Assembly: GCF_900163665.1 (NCBI RefSeq)
Contig: NZ_FUIA01000019.1
Span: 186,001-250,000 of the forward strand
Reading direction: 5' to 3'
Length of the DNA: 64,000 nt
DNA from: Frigoribacterium sp. JB110
GTDB taxonomy: Bacteria; Actinomycetota; Actinomycetes; Actinomycetales; Microbacteriaceae
Below the pieces are notes generated by a model, which made no database searches, was not told the DNA's origin, and saw nothing but the letters and a program-made list of their open reading frames with translations. The position numbers and the translations under genes are program-made. Shown piece after piece: positions 57,201 through 64,000 of the stretch (the stretch's first letter is position 1; each line of letters opens with the position of its first letter).

Positions 57201-58828
57201 GTGCGCAGGCTGGTGACGACCTCCTCGCGGATCGAGTCCAGCGGCGGGTTGGTCACCTGCGCGAACTGCTGCGCGAAGTAGTCGAACAGCAGCCGCGGCC
57301 GCTTGCTGAGGACGGCGATGGGCGTGTCGGAGCCCATTGCGCCGATCGGCTCGGCACCCTTGGCCCCCATCGGGCCGATCAGCACCTTCAGCTCCTCCTC
57401 GGTGTAGCCGAAGGTGCGCTGGCGGCGCCGGATGGAGGTGGCGGGATGGACGAGGTGCTCGCGCTCCGGAAGGTCGGCCAGTCGGACGGTGCCCTCTTCG
57501 AGCCACTCGCCCCACGGGGCGACCGTGGCGATCTCCTTCTTCACCTCGGCGTCGGACCGGATCCGGCCCTCCGCAGTGTCGACGACGAACATCGTGCCCG
57601 GCTGCAGGCGTCCGCGACGCGCGATGCGCTCCGGCTCGAACTCGAGCACACCCGTCTCGCTGCCGATGACGACGAGACCGTCGGTGGTGACGGTCCACCG
57701 CCCGGGGCGGAGGCCGTTGCGGTCGAGGGTCGCCACGACCTGCGAGCCGTCGGTCGCCAGGAGAGCGGCCGGGCCGTCCCACGGCTCCATGAGCCCCGCG
57801 TGGTAGTCGTAGAACGCGCGCACGTCCGTGTCCATGTCGGGCTTGCGCTCATACGCCTCCGGCACCATCATCATCATCACGTGCGGCAGGCTGCGTCCCG
57901 TCAGCTCGAGCATCTCGAGCACCTCGTCGAACGAGGCGGAGTCGCTCTCGTCGTCTGAGCAGATGGGCAGAATCGGTTCGATCTCGCCGAGGAGGTCGCT
58001 GGCGAGCTGCGACTGACGCGCGCGCATCCAGTTGCGGTTGCCGCTGACTGTGTTGATCTCGCCGTTGTGCGCCATCATCCGCAGCGGCTGCGCGAGCGGC
58101 CATGACGGGAAGGTGTTCGTCGAGTACCGCGAGTGCACGATGGCGAGTTCGCTGGCGAAGCGCTCGTCCTGCAGGTCGAGGTAGAAGGGCTCCAGCTGCA
58201 GCGTCGTGACCATGCCCTTGTACCCGATCGTGCGGGCCGAGAGCGTGACGAAGTAGGCGTCTGCCTCGTGCTGGGCGCGCTTGCGGAGCCGGTACGCGCG
58301 GCGGTCCAGCTCGATGCCGCGCAGCGGGCTGACGTGACCGGCCTGGGCGCTGGCCACGAACACCTGCTCGATCGCCGGCTGCGCGTCGCGCGCGAGCCGC
58401 CCGAGGTTGTCCGACTCGGTCGGCACCTCGCGCCACCCGAGAACGTGCAGGTTCTCCGTCGCGGCGATGCGCTCGATCTGGCGCTTCTGCTTCTCCCGCT
58501 CCAGGCGATCGGTGGGCAGGAAGGCTGCACCTGCGGCGTACTCGCCGACGGGCGGCAGGTCGAACGGGAGCTCGTCACGGAAGAACGCATCGGGCATCTG
58601 CACGAGGATGCCCGCGCCGTCGCCCGTTCCTGCATCGGACCCGATCGCTCCGCGGTGCTCGAGGTTGCGCAGCGCCTCCAGCGCCAGCGACACGATGTCG
58701 TGCCCCGCCTCGCCGCGAAGAGTCGCGACCATGGCCAGGCCGCATGCATCCTTCTCGAACTGAGGGTTGTACATGCCTTGGCGAGGAGGATATGCGCCGC
58801 TGGCGCCGTACGGAGGCTGGAAGTACAT
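54254..58828 (-). CDS. gltB: Glutamate synthase large subunit
   Basis: This 1524-residue subunit makes two glutamates from glutamine and 2-oxoglutarate. The class II glutamine amidotransferase domain begins near residue 28 at CGLAMVATL, its Cys becoming N-terminal after removal of a leader. HNGEINTVSGNRNW is the conserved amidotransferase motif. The central and FMN domains have GGKSNTGEGGEDLDR, VSGHDGGTGASPLNSLKHAG and HLDTCPVGVATQNP with iron-sulfur cysteines. The C-terminal beta-helix has GGTAYVHRLNHSLVN. An ATG 18 codons later is an alternative start. gltD follows in the same operon. Confidence 0.95.
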
Positions 58829-58865
58829 GTATCTGCGTCTTTCCGTCGGGGCTGAGAGAACGAAA

Positions 58866-58899
58866 GCGGATGACGGCCCCGCGCTGAGCCGTCATCCGC
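58866..58899 (-). terminator. Intrinsic terminator after lgt
   Basis: A perfect 12-base stem GCGGATGACGGC/GCCGTCATCCGC with a 10-base loop lies after the lgt stop. On the minus strand it is followed by TTTCGTTCT. It separates the trp-lgt genes from gltBD. Confidence 0.65.
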
Positions 58900-58948
58900 G
58901 CGATCGTACCCGTGTCCTTTCCGAAAGGGCAGCAGAGCTTCTAGATCG

Positions 58949-59965
58949 TCACGTTGCTTGTGGCGGCGGGTCAGCGATGGCCTTCGACTCGGCGGGGTCG
59001 CTTACGTCGACGAAGTCATCTGCATTCGAGTGTATGTCGTCAAGATTACGATCATGTTTCCCCACGCGATACGGCGACGGCTCGATGCCCGTGTGCCTCC
59101 GTGTCTGCACGATGAGGATCACAACGCCGACGACGACAGCGGCGATCGACGCCCACACGTTCGTCCGCAGCCCGAACAGCACTTCGCTGGGATCGATCCG
59201 GATGCTCTCCCACACCGCACGGCCCGCGCCGTACCAGATCAGATACACCGCGAACAGGCGCCCCCACTGCATCGCCAGCTTGCGGCCGGCCCACAGCAGC
59301 ACGATCACACCGAGGAGGTTCCAGATCACCTCGTACGCGAAGGTGGGGTGGAACAGCGTGCCTGGCTCGAGGCCCACAGGGATCGCGGCGTTGTCGTCGT
59401 CGATCTCGAGCCCCCACGGCAGGTCGGTCGGCAGGCCGAACAGCTCCTGGTTGAACCAGTTGCCGAACCGGCCCAGCGCCTGGGCGAGCAGGAGTCCCGG
59501 CGCGAGGGCGTCGGCGAAGGTGAAGAACCGGATGCCGGTCCAGCGACATCCGAGCCATGCACCGATCGCGCCGCCGATGAGAGCGCCGTAGATCGCGATG
59601 CCGCCTTCCCAGACTGCCCACACGGAGCCGGGCTCCGAGACGTTCCACGGATTGGAGCCTTCCCCGAAGTAGTAGTCGGGGTGGGTGACGACGTGGAACG
59701 CCCGGGCGAAGACGATCGCCAGGGGAACCGCGAGCAGCGCGATGTCGATGACGATCCACGGCTCGGCGCCGCGCTTGCTCAACCGTCGGTTGGTGAGGAT
59801 CGTCGCGGCGATGATGCCCGCGATGATGCACAGCGCGTAGATGTGGATCGTGAACTGGCCGAACGAGAACGGACCGATGTTCCACGGACCGAAGTTCCAC
59901 GTCCAGGAATCGATCGGTGGGGAGGGAATGCTCGACAGGACGTTCGCCAGTGCGGAAGACAGCAT
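58949..59965 (-). CDS. lgt: Prolipoprotein diacylglyceryl transferase
   Basis: A 338-residue membrane enzyme that attaches diacylglycerol to the lipobox cysteine of lipoproteins such as the one at 13921. It has about seven membrane helices. Family landmarks are IHIYALCIIAGIIAA, ARAFHVVTHPDYYF, VWEGGIAIYGALIGGAIGAW and the signature QALGRFGNWFNQELFGLPTD. The C-terminal 50 residues are hydrophilic and cytosolic. It lies 43 bases after trpA and may share its transcript. Confidence 0.93.
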   Translation of the reverse strand: MLSSALANVLSSIPSPPIDSWTWNFGPWNIGPFSFGQFTIHIYALCIIAGIIAATILTNRRLSKRGAEPWIVIDIALLAVPLAIVFARAFHVVTHPDYYFGEGSNPWNVSEPGSVWAVWEGGIAIYGALIGGAIGAWLGCRWTGIRFFTFADALAPGLLLAQALGRFGNWFNQELFGLPTDLPWGLEIDDDNAAIPVGLEPGTLFHPTFAYEVIWNLLGVIVLLWAGRKLAMQWGRLFAVYLIWYGAGRAVWESIRIDPSEVLFGLRTNVWASIAAVVVGVVILIVQTRRHTGIEPSPYRVGKHDRNLDDIHSNADDFVDVSDPAESKAIADPPPQAT

Positions 59966-60008
59966 GATCGCGAGTCTACTTCTCCAGATGTGGTGGGTTT
60001 ACAGCGAA

Positions 60009-60791
60009 CTATCGGCGCGTGCCTGCGACGAGTTCACGGGTCAGTTCTGCCACGGCGTCGACGCCGCCGTCACGCAGGGCGCGCACGAGGGCCGTGCCCA
60101 CGATGGCGCCGTCGGCGTACTCGACGACGTCATGCACCTGCTGCGCGGTCGAGATGCCGATGCCGACGCAGGCGCGGATGTCGCTGTGCTCGCGGATGCG
60201 GCTGACAAGGGTGCGCGCGGCACGGTCGAGCTCTTCGCGCTCGCCGGTGATGCCCATGGTCGACACCGTGTAGACGAACCCGGTGCTCGAGGAGGTCACC
60301 ATGTCGAGGCGTTCGTCCGAAGACGTCGGGGCGGCCAGGAAGATCCTGTCGAGCCCCGTGCGCTCGCTGGTGGCGATCCACTCGGGAGCGGCATCCGGCG
60401 TCACGTCCGGTGTGATCAGGCCCGCTCCACCCGCGGCGAGAAGATCGTCTGCGTAGCGCTCGAGACCGTACTGCACGACGAGGTTCCAGTACGTCATCAC
60501 GACGACCGGCACGTCGGTGCGCGATGCGACCTCTTTCACCGCGGTGAACAGGTCGCGTGTGCGGAACCCCGCCTCCAGCGCGGCGTTCGTCGCCTCCTGG
60601 ATCACGGGCCCGTCCATCACCGGGTCGGAGTACGGCGGGCCGAACTCGATCACGTCGGCGCCGTTCTCCGCCAGTGCCACGGCGGCTTCGATGCTCGTGC
60701 GCAGATCGGGGAAGCCGACGGGCAGGTAGCCGATGAACGCGCCGCGCCCCTCGTCGTGCGCTGCGCTGATCGCTGCTGCCACCCGGCTCAT
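60009..60791 (-). CDS. trpA: Tryptophan synthase alpha subunit
   Basis: A 260-residue TIM-barrel subunit that releases indole from indole-glycerol phosphate for TrpB. It shows [35 protein letters not shown] with the catalytic Glu region, [14 protein letters not shown] and [18 protein letters not shown] 60791 overlaps the trpB stop by four bases; a longer reading of the frame runs into trpB and is discarded. The last gene of the tryptophan genes seen here. Confidence 0.94.
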   Translation of the reverse strand: MSRVAAAISAAHDEGRGAFIGYLPVGFPDLRTSIEAAVALAENGADVIEFGPPYSDPVMDGPVIQEATNAALEAGFRTRDLFTAVKEVASRTDVPVVVMTYWNLVVQYGLERYADDLLAAGGAGLITPDVTPDAAPEWIATSERTGLDRIFLAAPTSSDERLDMVTSSSTGFVYTVSTMGITGEREELDRAARTLVSRIREHSDIRACVGIGISTAQQVHDVVEYADGAIVGTALVRALRDGGVDAVAELTRELVAGTRR

Positions 60792-62011
60792 GCGCTCTCC
60801 CCCTCGCCTGTCGGCGCGTCGTACAGATCGAAGAACTGCGCCGCGGTGTCCATGTCCTTGTCGCCGCGGCCGGACAGGCACACGGCGAGGATCGCCTCAT
60901 CGCCCAGTTCGCGCCCGATCCGGATGGCGCCGGCCAGGGCGTGCGCCGACTCGATCGCCGGGATGATGCCCTCGGTTCTGCTCAGCAGACGCAGCGCCTG
61001 CATCGCGTCGTCGTCCGTGGCGGGGATGTAGGTGGCCCGCCCGATCGACGCGAGCCAGGAGTGCTCGGGCCCGACACCCGGATAATCGAGCCCCGCCGAG
61101 ATGGAGTGCGATTCGGTCGTCTGGCCGTCGTCGTCCTGCAGCACGAAGGTGCGGGCGCCGTGCAGCACGCCGGGGCGGCCGCGCTCGATCGAGGCGGCAT
61201 GGCGCTCGGTGTCGACGCCGTCACCTGCCGCTTCGACGCCGTAGAGGGCGACCGCGGCGTCATCGATGAACGCGTCGAACATGCCGATCGCGTTCGACCC
61301 TCCTCCGACGCAGGCGATCACCGCGTCCGGAAGCCGGCCTGCGCGTTCGCGCAGCTGCTCGCGGGCCTCCTCCGAGATGATCTTCTGGAAGTCGCGCACC
61401 ATCGCGGGAAACGGGTGAGGTCCGGCCGCCGTGCCGAAGATGTAGTTGGTGTCCTCGACACTGGCGACCCAGTCGCGATAGGCCTCGTTGATCGCATCCT
61501 TGAGCGTTCGCGATCCGGTCGTCACCGGGATCACCTCGGCACCGAGCAGTCGCATCCTGGCGACGTTGAGCGCCTGACGCTCCGTGTCGACCTCGCCCAT
61601 GTAGATACGGCACTCCATGCCGAACAGGGCAGCGGCCGTCGCTGTCGCCACACCGTGCTGACCGGCGCCGGTCTCGGCGATCACACGGGTCTTGCCGAGC
61701 CGCCTGGTGAGCAGGACCTGCCCGAGGACGTTGTTGATCTTGTGGCTGCCGGTGTGGTTGAGATCCTCGCGCTTCAGGAAGATGCGCGCGCCGCCCGCGT
61801 GCTCGGCGAAGCGCGGCACCTCGGTCAGCGCCGAGGGCCGGCCAGCGTAGTCGCGCAGCAGGCCCTTCAGCTCCTCGGCGAACGTCGGGTCGGCCATCGC
61901 ATCGCGGTGCGCCGCGTCGAGCTCGTCGATCGCGGCGATGAGCGACTCCGGCATGAATCGTCCGCCGAATTCGCCGTAGAACGGGCCAGGCTGATCGCGC
62001 AGGTTCGTCAC
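60788..62011 (-). CDS. trpB: Tryptophan synthase beta subunit
   Basis: A 407-residue PLP enzyme that joins indole and serine to tryptophan. It shows [16 protein letters not shown] near the start, [20 protein letters not shown] with the PLP-binding Lys, [19 protein letters not shown], the phosphate-binding [15 protein letters not shown] and [14 protein letters not shown]. It overlaps trpC upstream and trpA downstream by four bases each, so the three genes are tightly coupled. Confidence 0.95.
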   Translation of the reverse strand: MTNLRDQPGPFYGEFGGRFMPESLIAAIDELDAAHRDAMADPTFAEELKGLLRDYAGRPSALTEVPRFAEHAGGARIFLKREDLNHTGSHKINNVLGQVLLTRRLGKTRVIAETGAGQHGVATATAAALFGMECRIYMGEVDTERQALNVARMRLLGAEVIPVTTGSRTLKDAINEAYRDWVASVEDTNYIFGTAAGPHPFPAMVRDFQKIISEEAREQLRERAGRLPDAVIACVGGGSNAIGMFDAFIDDAAVALYGVEAAGDGVDTERHAASIERGRPGVLHGARTFVLQDDDGQTTESHSISAGLDYPGVGPEHSWLASIGRATYIPATDDDAMQALRLLSRTEGIIPAIESAHALAGAIRIGRELGDEAILAVCLSGRGDKDMDTAAQFFDLYDAPTGEGESA

Positions 62012-62790
62012 GCTCCCGCCTCCAGAAAACTCGTCAGGGTCGCCACGGGGTCGCCGGTGACCAGCGCCTCCCCGATGAGGACCACGTCGGCGCCGGCGGC
62101 GCGGTAGTGCGCGACGTCGGCTGGGGTCTTGACCGCGGACTCGGCGATCTTGATCGCATCGTCCGGAATGGACTCGACGAGCCGCCCGAACAGGTTCTGG
62201 TCGAGCTCGAAGGTCGTCAGGTCGCGGGCGTTGATGCCGATCAGCGGCGCGCCCAGCGACGCGGCACGCGCGACCTCGTCTGCTGAGTGCGCCTCGACGA
62301 GAGGGGTCATGCCCAGTTCGACGATCAGACGGTACAGCTCCTGCAGCGTGGGCTGGTCGAGGGCTGCGACGATGAGCAGCACCAGGTCGGCGCCCGCCGC
62401 TCGCGCTTCGAACACCTGGTACGGCGTGGCGATGAAGTCCTTGCGCAGCACGGGCAGCGTCACCCGCTGCTTCACCGCGGTGAGGTCGTCGAGCGAGCCG
62501 CGGAATCGGCGCTGCTCCGTGAGCACGCTGATAGTGCTCGCTCCTCCGAGTTCGTAGGCGGCCGCCTGCGCCGCGGGATCCGGGATCTCTGCGAGCTGTC
62601 CGCGCGACGGGCTCGCGCGCTTCACCTCGGCGATGATCTTCACCCGGTCGCTCGGCGCGAGCACCGCGACGGCGTCGCGCGCGGGCGTCAGTGCCAGCGC
62701 GGCCTTCTCCACCTCGGCGAGCGGTCGCTCCTCTCGGCGGGCCTGCGCATCCTGCACCGACCCGTCCGTCAGATCGGCCAGGAGCGACAT
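62008..62790 (-). CDS. trpC: Indole-3-glycerol phosphate synthase
   Basis: A 260-residue TIM-barrel enzyme that closes the indole ring. It shows [19 protein letters not shown] with the catalytic lysine, [53 protein letters not shown] and [18 protein letters not shown] 62790 overlaps the upstream gene's stop by one base (TGATG). It precedes trpB and trpA. trpE, D and F are not seen in the window. Confidence 0.94.
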   Translation of the reverse strand: MSLLADLTDGSVQDAQARREERPLAEVEKAALALTPARDAVAVLAPSDRVKIIAEVKRASPSRGQLAEIPDPAAQAAAYELGGASTISVLTEQRRFRGSLDDLTAVKQRVTLPVLRKDFIATPYQVFEARAAGADLVLLIVAALDQPTLQELYRLIVELGMTPLVEAHSADEVARAASLGAPLIGINARDLTTFELDQNLFGRLVESIPDDAIKIAESAVKTPADVAHYRAAGADVVLIGEALVTGDPVATLTSFLEAGA

Positions 62791-63020
62791 CAGTGCGCCT
62801 TCGACTCGTGCTTCGCGCTGTCCACGCCGAAGCCGGCCTTCTTCATGATGAGACCGACGATCGGACCGACGACGAACACGATCACGCCGACGATGAGCAC
62901 CACCCACGCCTCGAAGAACAGCGCAACCGTCGCGATCGACAAGCCGATCAGCATCAGAAGCACAGTGGACCATGCGGCCCGCGAGTGGCCGTGTCCTGGA
63001 TCGGCGAGGGGGTTGCTCAT
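62790..63020 (-). CDS. Small HGxxA-type membrane protein (DUF6704-like)
   Basis: A 76-residue protein with an N-terminal [10 protein letters not shown], two hydrophobic helices ([40 protein letters not shown]) and a short charged tail ([10 protein letters not shown]). Small proteins of this type sit between the trp genes in many actinobacteria; their function is unknown to me. ATG 63020 is preferred to an earlier start because the GHGHS segment lies near the N-terminus. Its stop overlaps trpC. Confidence 0.72.
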   Translation of the reverse strand: MSNPLADPGHGHSRAAWSTVLLMLIGLSIATVALFFEAWVVLIVGVIVFVVGPIVGLIMKKAGFGVDSAKHESKAH

Positions 63021-63090
63021 ACGAATGTCCCTTTCGATGTTGCGGGGTCGCAATCGAGTCTATCGGTTCGCGGCATGAGGCCGTGCGCGC

Positions 63091-63681
63091 TCAGCGGGTC
63101 GGGTCCTCGCCGTGTGAGAGCTCGTCCCAGGAGTCGATCGGGTCCACAGTGCCGGATGAGGGCGCCGCTGGCGCCGTGTCGAACCGACGGCCGCCCCTTC
63201 GCCAGCCATGGGCCGTCGCGAGAGTGAGCAGTCCTGCCAGAACCGCGGCGACGGAGCCGCCGAGGCTCACAACGGGCCACGGGCTGAGCGTGATCGCGGT
63301 GACGAGATCTGCCACCGCTTCGTCGCCGGCCAGCCCGGTGTGCTCGGTGACCGTTGTCGCGACAGCGGAGACGGGCCGCTCGACGAGCACCGGCACGATC
63401 GCGACGATCATCGCGATGCCCGCCGCGGTCGCCAGCGCCCCGAGTGCGTAGCGCAGCACGCGTGCGACGAGCGTCAGCACGAGTGCCAGCGCAAGCACTG
63501 CCAGTGCCAGCGGCTGCACGATCGGAAGCGCATCGGATCCGGTCACCGGAATGTCGTTCTGTGCGACGACGGCCGTCAACCAGGTCTGAGTCGTGCCGAG
63601 CAGCACGATGCCGCCTGCAACGAGGAGCAGCACGACTGAGACGACCCGCGCCCGACGGGCGAGGAACCCACCGGAGGTCAT
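63091..63681 (-). CDS. Tryptophan biosynthesis-associated membrane protein (Trp_oprn_chp family)
   Basis: A 196-residue membrane protein with four helices: [18 protein letters not shown], the segment TQTWLTAVV with a conserved Trp, then [20 protein letters not shown] and [21 protein letters not shown] hydrophilic tail follows. Actinobacterial members of this family occur in trp operons; their biochemical role is not known. ATG 63681 overlaps the hisI stop by four bases, tying histidine and tryptophan genes into one unit. Confidence 0.82.
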   Translation of the reverse strand: MTSGGFLARRARVVSVVLLLVAGGIVLLGTTQTWLTAVVAQNDIPVTGSDALPIVQPLALAVLALALVLTLVARVLRYALGALATAAGIAMIVAIVPVLVERPVSAVATTVTEHTGLAGDEAVADLVTAITLSPWPVVSLGGSVAAVLAGLLTLATAHGWRRGGRRFDTAPAAPSSGTVDPIDSWDELSHGEDPTR

Positions 63682-64000
63682 TCGTCGCCTGTGACGGGGT
63701 TCAGATCGCGGTCGGTGTGCTCGCCGTCCGCGTCGAAGCAGGTGCGGGTGCCGGTGTGGCACGCGGCGCCGACTTGGTCGACCTCGAGCAGCACGGTGTC
63801 CGCGTCGCAGTCGACGCGGACACCGATCACCCGTTGCGTGTGTCCCGAGGTGTCGCCCTTGCGCCACAGCTCACCGCGGGAGCGCGACCAGTACACCGCG
63901 CGGCCGGTGGTGAGTGTGAGGCGCAGCGCCTCACGGTTCATCCACGCCATCATCAGCACCTCCCGCGTGTCGTGCTGCTGCACGATGGCGGGCACCAGGC
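63678..64000 (-). CDS. hisI: Phosphoribosyl-AMP cyclohydrolase, 5' end cut by window edge
   Basis: At least 106 codons of HisI, which opens the adenine ring in the third step of histidine synthesis. It shows [55 protein letters not shown] and the metal-binding CHTGTRTCF. The frame is still open at the right edge (LVPAIVQ), and family members have a few more residues, so the true start lies outside. A GTG at 63995 would be too short. Confidence 0.9.
   Translation of the reverse strand, partial: LVPAIVQQHDTREVLMMAWMNREALRLTLTTGRAVYWSRSRGELWRKGDTSGHTQRVIGVRVDCDADTVLLEVDQVGAACHTGTRTCFDADGEHTDRDLNPVTGDE

Overview
The window looks like the chromosome of a high-GC Gram-positive actinobacterium, most likely a Microbacterium-like member of the Microbacteriaceae. 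The basis is the high GC content, the many ATGA stop/start overlaps, and a core gene order I associate from memory with that family: hisI, a Trp-associated membrane protein, a small HGxxA protein, trpC, trpB, trpA, lgt, gltB, gltD, pyk, tRNA-Leu, an ANTAR regulator, polA. No database search was possible, so family assignments rest on motifs and remembered family features.

Region 1 (1-7410) is an iron-siderophore uptake locus: two FecCD-type permeases, a FepC-type ATPase, a fused four-domain ABC exporter-fold protein resembling siderophore importers, and a TetR regulator, with a putative iron box and an inverted repeat in the divergent promoter. No substrate-binding protein is visible; it may lie upstream of the window. 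Region 2 (about 7411-16804) is mobile DNA: an IS110-family transposase broken by one in-frame TAA, the 3' end of an AraC regulator, a MobF relaxase, three tightly overlapping cargo genes ending in a lipoprotein, a non-coding block with two tandem palindromes, and a large serine recombinase. The recombinase lies at the edge of a helicase gene (hrpB) that has lost its start up to the Walker A lysine, so the element appears to have integrated inside the Walker A codons of hrpB. The other end of the element was not found and may be outside the window, which would make the iron locus possible cargo.

Region 3 (19325-34787) holds ordinary genes mixed with accessory ones: a two-component system followed by two membrane proteins, an hxlA-hxlB formaldehyde-fixing pair with a divergent ATPase-LuxR fusion regulator, and a GntR / ADP-ribosylglycohydrolase / NCS1 permease / PfkB kinase operon that parallels E. 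coli yegW-U-T-V. That operon is bracketed by a perfect 47-bp direct repeat copied from the 3' end of the neighbouring formylglycine-enzyme-family gene, which marks it as an inserted cassette. dgt, an SGNH hydrolase, a MOSC protein and a small hypothetical follow.

Region 4 (34866-39183) is a mosaic. A membrane-anchored S8 protease gene sits between an intact ASCH gene and a second, 5'-truncated ASCH copy, accompanied by fragments of a foreign dgt and of a GH51 arabinofuranosidase gene. Region 5 (39199-64000) is mainly core metabolism: LLM oxidoreductase, poxB-like, gdhA, an MFS transporter with a palindrome over its start codon, a DUF885 peptidase gene interrupted by a TAA, polA, a PaaI thioesterase, an ANTAR regulator, tRNA-Leu(CAA), pyk, gltD, gltB, lgt, trpA, trpB, trpC and hisI (cut by the window edge). 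gdhA and gltBD give two routes of ammonium assimilation next to the tryptophan genes.
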